From: Mycteria americana
Taxonomy: Eukaryota > Chordata > Aves > Ciconiiformes > Ciconiidae
Assembly: GCF_035582795.1 (NCBI RefSeq)
Contig: NC_134366.1
Span: 171,256,401-171,320,400 of the forward strand
DNA: 64,000 nucleotides
Reading direction: 5' to 3'
Positions 56,201-64,000 of the stretch are shown one piece after another; the first letter of the stretch is position 1; every line of letters starts with the position of its first letter. Both the position numbers and the translations under genes were made by a program. Below the pieces are notes generated by a model. The model was not told where the DNA came from, did no database searches, and worked only from the letters and a program-made list of their open reading frames with translations.

Positions 56201-58988
56201 TGCCTAACATGTAATGGTCGCAGCACAACAGGATAAAGTGAAATTTAACCCTCTCACCTCTCTCTTTGCTTTTCTTAAACATTCATATTTTCTAGGTCAC
56301 TTTTATAAGCAAAACTTTTAAGGATGAAGCAACATGAAGGTATTTTGCATTGCAAAAAGCATCAGTCAGCTTCTGTTGATAGGATGAGATGAAATGCTTT
56401 TTGTCTACAGAGTAGAAAGGCAGCATTAGTATATAGCTAGAGAATTTTTCATGAAATGAACCACTGACAGAAGCATGAATTACTTGAATCAGAGAGATTT
56501 AAACGTTACACATGCAAGACTGATAAAACCATTAGCGTAACTGATGAAAATGACTGTGGAAAAAGATGAACTGGCTAAGCCACCAAAAATCATCTAAATC
56601 TCAAGGGCTAATATTCCTGTATATTCAATCCTCATTTATACCAAGTCCTCTGAATGCTAAAGAAGTTTATATGTGTTCCACGCTTGGCTGAATCTTACAG
56701 CAGGAAACACCAACGGTGTCAGTGCTTTAGATTTGTTGCAAACCTGAGCAGTGCGTACAGTGGAGAGAACAAGAGTTGAATAAGATCTATACACTCCTGG
56801 AACATGGTCGTATTATTATTAGGATTGGAGAACCTCTTTTTTAGCACACTCTTGTACTCCTTGTTCCCCTCCCGATGACTCCTATTGCCAGAGGCAAGGT
56901 TATGAAAAAGGGTACAATACAACAACCACCTCAGTTTTTGCGGCATCTCCTATCGCCCCAAATTAAAATTAGGAGTGCAAGTAAATGGAGACTAAGGATA
57001 GGAAAGTACGAACATAAAATGGGAAGACGACAGACAATGAAAGCATACAGGGTCCATCTAGAAGAAAATCTGGTTACAAATGGGGGCTTTTCCTGCAAAC
57101 CACTAGACACCCTCTCTCTTCTGAGACTGTTAAGCAGTGCCTTTTCTCTTTGAAAAGTGACACAAGCCACCATTTCAAAAACTTCAAATAAAGAGAGACT
57201 AAAATTGCTTTATCATATTGTGCATCTGCTCTAAATAGTAAATCAAGCGCTACCTTATGCTGATGTAAATTGAATGTTAGTGGCAAATCTCTATCTTCTA
57301 GTATGGAACAGGTCTAAGAGAAGACCATGGAATGGCTCTCACTTCAGTTCAGTTCTTTCCAGGCTCCCTCAGGAGAGGCACACCAAAGTTTAAAGTGCTT
57401 TTCAGAAGAGGGCTTTTGTTCAAAATCTACCACAACCACATCCCAGGAACGGATGCATAAAGCATACAGCTCACTTTTGTGGTGCATTGCAACAACCTCT
57501 GTCTTTTAAAGAAGTTTCATTGCACAAAAGTACCACTAGAGTATCTGGAAAGTGCAGGTTTTCTAGAAGGCTATGCAACAGACTGTATTACCATGTAACA
57601 AAGAATTAGAGAAAAATCAAAGACAATATTTTCTGCTGATTTATTAGAAAGTGAGCTACTTCAAAATAAACCTATAAACTGCGTATGAGCATTGCTTGCC
57701 AATATCAATGATACTGATGTAAACCACTGTGTGGAAATAAGAACTTCCTATCAATTAAAATCTTGTAAGAGGGCTGCAGTCTAACATCTTGCATGCATCT
57801 GGACGAGGAGGAATAAGTCTTGGAGATACAACTACAAAGTACAATTGATACCATGTGATAGCAATTCAAATAATTAATATTTATTGCTTGGGTAAAACAT
57901 AAGCTAAATGTCATTCATCCGAACAGTTTGTCCACTGCAGTTTGCAGAAAATTGAAAACCATCATATTGCATCCCAATCTGGCTTTAAAAAGCTAACATG
58001 CTGAGCCAAGGTAACGTTCCACTCATTTCCCTCAATTAGTAAAACTTTTTCACAATAGAGCTGCATCTAGCCCAAAAAAAAGAGAGCCAAGAGGATATCA
58101 TTAGGTGCTAAGTTCCTTTCATTTGCATCAGTCCAACCATGATGTAAACATTTCCCCAAATGTACTTGCTGTCACCTCTCCTACACTAAATTTACAAAGA
58201 GATTGGAGATTGTAGATTAAGTTCGATAGTAAACTATGTTCAAGGGAAACTATTTTTACCAGCTTTGATGGGGGCTCAGGAAAAATTATTTTCCCACATA
58301 GTTTTTGATAAACAAATATTAACTGTGTTCTGGACTTTTTCAATACTGGGTCTAAGAAAAGCACAAGAAAAAGTGAAAAGATAATTTTTGAAATAATGCT
58401 GGAAACAGGATGTGTTGCCAGATATGCATTAAAGGGAAAATGGATCACAACAGGAAACATTTCCCTGTGAACAGGTTGCTACAATTTTCCCATGTCAAGG
58501 ATCGACCAAATTCATCTCAGCGACTGCAAACATTATGCTGGCAACCATTGTATTAATAACACTGTATTAACAGTTACAGCTATGATTGCACAATACCTCT
58601 TACAGCACCGTAACTTTTGAATAAGAATAAAAACATGCAAGATGGATAGCTCAAATGCAGTGTTGCAGAGATTTCTAATGATTCTAAGACTAAACATAAG
58701 TTAAATCAACTGCCTATTATTACCTTTACTTCCTACATAAAAATCTTAAAGCAGATATGTCAGCAGGAGATAAACGCAGGTGATTTCCTCATTATTTACC
58801 TATAACAGAGCCATTAAGGAAAAGTGCAACTCCAAAGAGGACACCAATGCAGAGAGCAAGAATAAAAGGCCGCCGGCGGCCCCAGCTCAGTGTGCAGCGG
58901 TCACTAGCCGAACCTATAAGCGGAGTGAAGATCAAGCCCAGGATAGGGCTAAGGAACCAAGTGAGGCTGTAGTATTGTTCAGGAAGAC
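49923..58988 (-). CDS. SLC45A4: SLC45A4, solute carrier family 45 member 4 (6 exons, N-terminus missing)
   Basis: Joined exons in gene order: 58988-58800, 55776-55597, 55490-54415, 54316-54217, 51330-51119, 50285-49923 (TGA at 49925-49923). All have AG/GT borders and consistent phase, giving about 705 residues. The human protein is about 770, so one N-terminal exon (first helix) lies right of the window. It is an MFS transporter: helix 2-3 loop GSASDRC...WGRRRPF, a cytoplasmic loop of about 240 residues between helices 6 and 7, helices 7-12, and an acidic C-terminal tail. Known for the family: proton-coupled sugar (sucrose) transport has been reported for SLC45 members, and polyamine transport more recently for SLC45A4; the substrate cannot be read from this sequence. 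It converges on DENND3, as in mammals. Confidence 0.94.
50286..51118 (-). other. SLC45A4: SLC45A4 intron
   Basis: Intron between the last two coding exons; no repeat or RNA gene recognised. Confidence 0.6.
51119..51330 (-). CDS. SLC45A4: SLC45A4 exon (helices 9-10)
   Basis: Two bases complete Ala, then 70 codons to phase 0; minus-strand acceptor TCTCTGCAG and donor [26 protein letters not shown] and [20 protein letters not shown] are helices 9 and 10, followed by [11 protein letters not shown]. Confidence 0.95.
52030..53916 (+). mobile_element. CR1 LINE, 5'-truncated, frameshifted, antisense in SLC45A4 intron
   Basis: Reverse-transcriptase sequence runs in three frames broken by indels near 52,170-52,210, 52,580 and 52,920. 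Pieces include [31 protein letters not shown] (motif A, catalytic Asp changed to Asn), [19 protein letters not shown] and FADDTKL (motif C intact), then the C-terminal region to a stop at 53826-53828. The 3' repeat ATTCTGTGATTCT is at about 53,898-53,910. The closest relative in this window is the copy at 16,319-17,150. Confidence 0.95.
53917..53977 (+). repeat. Shared 61-bp tail downstream of CR1 (copy 2)
   Basis: Same non-CR1 sequence as 17,151-17,211, with about three mismatches and matching end at CCTTTGA. The flank beyond is unrelated. Confidence 0.85.
54217..54316 (-). CDS. SLC45A4: SLC45A4 exon (helix 8)
   Basis: It is 33 codons plus one base, with minus-strand acceptor TTTGTTGCAG and donor [26 protein letters not shown] then [13 protein letters not shown] forms the loop and helix 8. 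Confidence 0.95.
54415..55490 (-). CDS. SLC45A4: SLC45A4 large exon (helices 5-6, cytoplasmic loop, helix 7)
   Basis: It is 1,076 nt; minus-strand acceptor TCTTCCACAG and donor GTAAGA. It starts [20 protein letters not shown] (helix 5), then [20 protein letters not shown] (helix 6). A hydrophilic loop of about 240 residues follows, with acidic and Ser/Thr-rich parts, a basic cluster [18 protein letters not shown], a second basic run [13 protein letters not shown], and an acidic run [12 protein letters not shown]. It ends in helix 7, [20 protein letters not shown]. The long loop distinguishes SLC45A4 from shorter family members. Confidence 0.96.
55491..55596 (-). other. SLC45A4: Short SLC45A4 intron, 106 bp
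   Basis: A compact intron with GTATGG donor and TCTTCCACAG acceptor. The neighbouring intron 54317-54414 is also very short (98 bp). No other sequence content. Confidence 0.85.
55597..55776 (-). CDS. SLC45A4: SLC45A4 exon (helix 4)
   Basis: It is 180 nt, phase 1 on both sides; acceptor TTTTTCCTCAG, donor [26 protein letters not shown] is helix 4 with the conserved DFxADAxExPxRAY block of SLC45 proteins, followed by [20 protein letters not shown]. Confidence 0.96.
55777..58799 (-). other. SLC45A4: SLC45A4 intron, 3.0 kb
   Basis: AT-rich intron. Open frames inside (for example 55,989-56,282 on the minus strand) lack family features and are not needed for the frame. No named transposon seen. 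Confidence 0.55.
58800..58988 (-). CDS. SLC45A4: SLC45A4 exon (helices 2-3; first coding exon in window)
   Basis: Entered with two bases, then 62 codons and one base; acceptor TCTTTGTTTTAG, donor [26 protein letters not shown] is helix 2 with the family motif, then [17 protein letters not shown] (MFS loop 2-3 motif) and [20 protein letters not shown] (helix 3). Confidence 0.96.
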
Positions 58989-59297
58989 CTAAAACAAAGA
59001 CAAAAATGATTTAAAGGTTATGTGGTACACACCAAACATTTCACTTAATACATGAAATTTTGTTAGACCTTTGAAAACTATAAATTCATCAGTAATTTAC
59101 CTACAGTAAATTCACTCCCAAATGAACAACTCAGTTAAGATTTCTTACCAATGGTTAATAAAACAGCCTTCCTTAAAGCACAGATCATCTATCTTTCAAA
59201 TACCCGGGCAATAAGAAGGGAACAATAGGTATATTTAAACTATTGAAATAAAAGTTAAAGGAAAAAGATATATCTAACAGTGGAATCACTAGTCTAG
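58989..59297 (-). other. SLC45A4: SLC45A4 intron (left of the solo LTR)
   Basis: Intronic sequence from the acceptor of exon 58800-58988 to the LTR. No exon seen. Confidence 0.55.
59293..59297. repeat. Target-site duplication, left copy
   Basis: TCTAG directly before the LTR start. Confidence 0.85.
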
Positions 59298-60429
59298 TGT
59301 GGTGGGTTGACCCTGGCTGGACACCAGGTGCCCACCAAAGCCGCTCCATCACTCCCCCTCCTCAACTAGAAAGGGGAGAGAAAATACAATGAAAGGCTCG
59401 TGGGTCGAGATAAGGACAGGGAGATCACTTGGCAATTAACTGTTGCGGGCATTGACTTGGGGAAAATTAATTTATTACCAATCAAATCAGAGCAGGATAA
59501 TTAGAAATAAAACCAAATCTTAAAATACCTGCCCCCCACCCCTCCGTTCTTCCCAGGCTTAACTTTACTCCTGATTTCTCTACCTCCTCCCTGCCAGCAG
59601 CGCAGGGGGATGGGGAATGGGGTTTGCAGTCAGTTCATCACACTTCTCTGCTGCTCCTTCCTCTTCAGGGGGAGGACTCCTCACACTCTTCCCCTGCTCC
59701 AGCGTGAGGTCCCTCCTACGGGAGACAGTCCTCTGTGAACTTCTCCAGCATGGGTCCTTCCCACAGGCTGCAGTTCTTCACAAACTGCTCCAGCGTGGGT
59801 CCCTTCCATGGGGTGCAGTCCTTCAGGAACAGGCTGCTCCAGCATGGGTCCCCCCCACGGGGTCACAAGTCCTGCCAGCAAACCTGCTCCAGCATGGGCT
59901 CCTCTCTCCATGGGTCCACAGGTCCTGCCAGGAGCCTGCTCCAGCATGGGCTCTCCACGGGGTCACAGCCTCCTTTGGGCACCCACCTGCTCCGCTGTGG
60001 GGTCCTCCACAGGCTGCAGGAGGATATCTGCTCCACCGTTAACCTCCATGGGCTGCAGGGGGACAGCCTGCCTCACCATGGTCTTCACCACAGGCTGCAG
60101 GGGAATCTCTGCTCCGGTGCCTGGAGCACCTCCTCCCCCTCCTTCTTCACTGGCCTTGGTGTCTGCAGAGCTGTTTCTCTCACATATTCCCACTCCGCTC
60201 TCCGGCTGCTACTGCTGTTGTGCAGCAACTTCTTCCCCTTCTTAAATATGTTATCCCAGAGGTGCTACCACCATTGCCGATTGGCTCGGCCTTGGCCAGC
60301 GCTGGATCCATCTTGGAGCCAGCTGGAACTGGCTCTATAGGATATAGGGGGAGCTTCTAGCAGCTTCTCACAGAAGCCACTCCTGTAACCCCCCCAACTA
60401 CCAAAACCTTGCCATGCAAACCCAGTACA
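59298..60429 (-). mobile_element. Solo LTR of an avian endogenous retrovirus (ERVL-like)
   Basis: The 1,132-bp element begins TGTGGTGGGTTGACCC and ends ACCCAGTACA on the plus strand, with the TG...CA ends expected of an LTR. The bases on both sides are TCTAG (59293-59297 and 60430-60434), an exact 5-bp target duplication. That length fits ERVL-type integration (inference). No gag, pol or env sequence is attached, so it is a solo LTR left by recombination between two LTRs. The minus orientation is inferred from recall of related bird LTRs. Internal GC-rich repeats of about 45 bp lie at about 59,690-60,130. Long open frames inside are by-products of this composition. Confidence 0.88.
59694..60130. 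repeat. Imperfect tandem repeats inside the LTR
   Basis: Units of about 40-50 bp restart with CTGCTCCAGC(A/G)TGGG. About eight to ten degenerate copies are visible, some with TCCTGCCAG blocks between them. This gives unbroken frames on both strands. Confidence 0.75.
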
Positions 60430-60434
60430 TCTAG
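60430..60434. repeat. Target-site duplication, right copy
   Basis: TCTAG directly after the LTR end, identical to 59293-59297. Confidence 0.85.
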
Positions 60435-63400
60435 ATTAGTTACTACGGTCAAAAAAAAAAAAAAAAAAAAATCACACTTTTGCTGAATTTTGCTGAGTGT
60501 GCCAGATTTTTTTTGATGGGGCTGTTGGTAGGGATGGCCTCTGTGAAGAAGTAGCAGCCAAGGTCTGCTGTATAGAAGTCCAATAGCTTTGTTGCATTCT
60601 CTCTCCACTTGCGGACTATAAAAACAAAGATCTTTGGGATGCTTGGAAAGCTACCTTGTTGTCGTATACACATATCCCCTTCTCAGCAAAACTTTTAACA
60701 TTCAACAGGAGTTAAACATTATAGAGATACTGTTCATCTAAGACCACCACCATAAAGAGCTACTAAAGATTCAACGGACTGAGAATGATGGACAGAATTT
60801 GACTGTCATATGAAATGTCCCATTTCTAAGCACAAAAATGTTTACTTATAATAATTTCTGGAGAAGGAAAGAAACCCCCAAAGCCCTGCTTTACATCTCT
60901 CCAGCATGGAGAGCAATGGCCTGCAGATGGCAGACTGGCCCAGAAGAGCAGCTACACTCGGGTCCTTTGAGATCTGCCTCCCTCTCGGTTTATCCACACG
61001 GGTCAGGTAACCACTTTGACATGTTTCTTAGCAAAGCATTAAAAACAAAACAACCAATTTCTTGCAGTCCAGCTGATGCCAAGACTGGATGTTCAGTGTC
61101 TTTACCCTAGGAAGGAAAACCATTTATTATTCAAAACCACACGTTGTGAACGTGAGTAGCATTCGACCTTTGCTGGCTAGATCAACCTGTACCTTTGCCC
61201 ACTGCAGTGTCCATGCTCCCCGTCCAGCACGCTGGGGCATCCATTACAAAGCAGGATTATACCAATCCCTGCCCAAAATAGCTTATGCTGCAAATTTGGA
61301 AGTCTAATTTCCTGCTGTTTAAAGTGCCATCAAATCTTGACTAACGATGCTGACTTCCGCCACGAGATAAATCACATTTTCCAAGACTGGCATGCTCTGC
61401 AGTGATGCAGATACAGAGAAATAAGACATTTTTTGCCCACGACTTATAATAACCAAATTCACCATCAGGATTCAAAATCCAGGTCTGACACCAAGGTCTA
61501 TGCTATTTGACTCAACTTTGGCTAACAAACAAGCTAATGGCAACAGCTGCCTTGACGAGTACAGAGTTATTGGAAGAGATTTGCCTCTTCTGAACCCGCA
61601 CAACCTGTGCTTTCAGCCCAAATGTGCCCGTGAGCACTCTGCCCACAGGGAATGGCAAAAGCATCATGGTTTAGCCATCCTTCCTTGCTACAGGCCTGTA
61701 CCTGAGGCCAGTACTCCACATGGGCACCTACCATACAACTATTGACTCCTTTTGCAGCAGGTTTTAGATCTCTAGGACAGGGCTGTAAAGATGGCACCTT
61801 GTTCACAGCATGGTTCAAACCACTACCTCTTGCTTAGCTTTTCCAACTGTTTGGTGATGCCTTGGCTGACATAGAAGTTTTAGCTGAGATATACTCACTA
61901 GGGAACACTAGGATTGGGAAGGGGCATATTAGGTTTAAAGCTCTTGTTCAGGAAACCACTGTTCCTCCAGATCCCAACCTGCAGTTGCACCACCCAGCTT
62001 CTCCTAATGAGCGCTATCCTAATCATAGGTGCAAGTCAGCAAGCCAGTAATCCAAATAAAAGTGCAGAGAAAACCTCCCTCTCCCTGTGGTTTTGACATC
62101 CGTTTTAACTTCACCGAGTTAACAGCCTTCCCAAACAAGCAGGTTCAGACATTGTGTGTTTATTTGGCACCTCACCTGCTCCAGATGCTAATGCTTACCA
62201 ATGCCTCAAATGGTATATAGATGGGGAGGGGCGGGTCTGCTTCAAAAAAAAAATTAATGATGGGAAAGAGGAAACGTTTAGTTCAAGGCAAGCAAAACTA
62301 AATGGTAGGCAGGTTATGATTCATTTAGGGTGAATGATTTTTCTGCAGGACATGAAAGAAATGGCAATGTGTAAATACTTATCCCATTTTGCCTCCACAG
62401 AGCCATCCTGTTGAGCAGCAGTTATGCATCAGAGGTTGCTATTGTGTGATGCCAACTCACTGCAGCGAGTCTGTTTTAAACAGAGTTAGAAGCTATAGCT
62501 TAACCAACATCATTGATCTTTATTGTAGCAATCACCAACATCTGAAATAATTTGGTATCATATCACTGCAAGAGGACTGTATGCTGAGAACAGAAGTTTA
62601 TTTTCTGAATTATGTTGTGACTTGTGAATTACGAGCTGGGACATCTCAGTCGAGCTCACCCATCAGTAAACACTTGAGAGATGTAGGGAAGGTTTTGCAG
62701 TAAGTTGTACAGTTGCTTCAAATAAACACGGGATGAAGACTAGCAAGAGCTCCGTTACTGGCATTACAAGCATCATTCTATCTTATATGAATAAACAACC
62801 TTAAATAGATAGATATAAGTAAAATGGATACAATTAAGAGAGTCTCTTTTAATATTCCAACATCCATTCAGACAACCAACTCATTTTAATGGAGACTGAG
62901 TAGAAACAACAAGGAAACGCTAGTAGAGCAGGGACAAGCAATAGGAGGGTATATCCAGGGACACCGAGGCTTGCACAGCTCACCGTCCCTCTGTCCTTGT
63001 GGCCACCACTTTGTCTCCAGTCTACAATGGCACTCCTCTGTGGTGTATACAAATTTTAACAAAGAAACTTCTGGAAACACTTAATCCATTAGAAATGATG
63101 ACTTCTGCAGAGGATTAAAACCTGTTTACAAATATTTTTCCTTCAACTGTAAAAACTGCACATTTCTAAATTGGAAAAATAGGGGTTTTTTTATGCTTTA
63201 TAGCTACAGTTAACCAACTGTCATAAAAATGTCCCAAGATTATTAATAAACACAGTGATTTTTACTGCCAGCATTACTCTGACTTCAGCACTTTCAAGGT
63301 CAACTTTGCATGTAACAACTCAAAATCAGATTAAGGCCTGCATTCTGGTTTGATTTTACAGGCCAGTAAAAGAAAGGAAAAAAGGGTTTTTCCCCAACCT

Positions 63401-64000
63401 CTGTTACATGCTTACAATTAGGGAGTTTTAACTTTCCATTAAGTCAGAGGAGAGAGATTGAAATGCTTTCTTGAGAAGGCTTTATTTTCACTGATTGAAA
63501 AGGGTGATCTTTCTAACATCTAAGTATTATAAATAAAAGCCTAAATCTGAATATTTACATTGAAATGGCTTACTTCGCAAAAGACATGAATCCCAATGAT
63601 TTCAGAACAGAGTTAGGGATGTAGCTTTTACAGAAGGGTAAAAAGGACACTTAAAAAACCAAGAACATTATGTTTGGAGATCCTTCTTTAGACAAACCTT
63701 TTTTTTTTTTTAATTGAACCTCTCTTTAGCAGCCAAAATATCTATCTTTAGAAAAAGAGGCCACGATAAAAATCTATACAAGAATTAATAGCCCCATGCC
63801 AAGAAAAATGGAATAATTTCTAAAAAGCTTTCAGTGCTCTTCCAAGTAAACAGGAAAGGGATAACTTTCAAGTGAAACATGAGCAATTCCCACAGATTGT
63901 ATAATGGTAGGAACCATCAACATGAGCACAACCTGCTTTTTCTCTTGCGGGAGAAGTCAGGCTATAGGGCTACTTCTGTAACCTAAGTGGCAGGGCTCTT
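60435..64000 (-). other. SLC45A4: SLC45A4 intron running off the right edge
   Basis: Intronic sequence with a 21-base A run at 60,451-60,471. I searched the minus strand for the missing N-terminal exon (first helix, ending just before LPEQYYS) and did not find it, so it lies beyond 64,000. No promoter or CpG island seen. Confidence 0.6.

Noticed and set aside
55989..56282. Possible extra SLC45A4 exon on the minus strand with a hydrophobic frame
   Set aside because: The exons on each side already join in phase and reproduce the conserved helix 3 to helix 4 sequence; nothing is missing.
59617..60340. Open frames of 141-201 codons on the plus strand and 88 codons on the minus strand
   Set aside because: They lie wholly inside the solo LTR and arise from its GC-rich tandem units. 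No coding features.
58989..64000. Search for the SLC45A4 N-terminal exon and promoter
   Set aside because: No minus-strand segment with a first-helix SLC45 sequence and suitable donor was found, so it must lie outside the window.
1..64000. CRISPR arrays, tRNA or rRNA genes, bacterial operons, phage modules
   Set aside because: None seen; the window is vertebrate nuclear DNA.

Overview
This is vertebrate nuclear DNA, almost certainly from a bird. Coding exons are short, have GT-AG borders and lie in long AT-rich introns. The interspersed repeats are nearly all chicken-repeat-1 (CR1) LINEs, plus avian-type endogenous retrovirus LTRs. I saw no bacterial operon, CRISPR array, tRNA or rRNA. I rebuilt two protein-coding genes by joining exons on splice sites and reading phase. 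They converge tail to tail, in the same order as on human chromosome 8q24.

Positions 1-35,225 hold DENND3 on the plus strand: 20 coding exons (432-34,061), about 1,111 residues, in frame to a stop. The first exons lie left of the window. The protein has the end of the upstream DENN region, the central and downstream DENN modules, a linker with the PH-like actin-binding domain, and C-terminal WD40 blades. DENND3 is an exchange factor for RAB12, acting in endosomal traffic and autophagy. Its introns carry a 5'-truncated CR1 (about 16,319-17,150), an antisense CR1 with a long open reverse-transcriptase frame (19,503-21,003), an ancient CR1/L3-like remnant (about 32,442-33,093) and a fragment of a CR1 5' end (about 33,185-33,682).

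Positions 35,226-43,734 are intergenic. They hold a CR1 that kept its 5' region, ORF1, endonuclease and 3' end but lost most of its reverse transcriptase at a G-rich junction (about 37,140-40,360). They also hold a GC-rich block (about 40,680-43,400) without a recognisable gene, and a tiny LTR remnant (42,475-42,598).

Positions 43,735-64,000 hold SLC45A4 on the minus strand: a likely 6.2-kb 3' UTR, six coding exons (49,923-58,988, about 705 residues) and part of a first intron running off the right edge. The N-terminal exon is outside the window. The product is a 12-helix MFS transporter with a long cytoplasmic loop. Its introns carry a frameshifted antisense CR1 (about 52,030-53,977) and a solo LTR with an exact 5-bp target duplication (59,298-60,429).

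I found no undescribed gene system. The observations most worth checking are a 61-bp non-CR1 tail shared by two CR1 copies 37 kb apart (possible 3' transduction), a candidate poison exon in the DENND3 WD40 region, the G-rich deletion scar, and the clean solo LTR.
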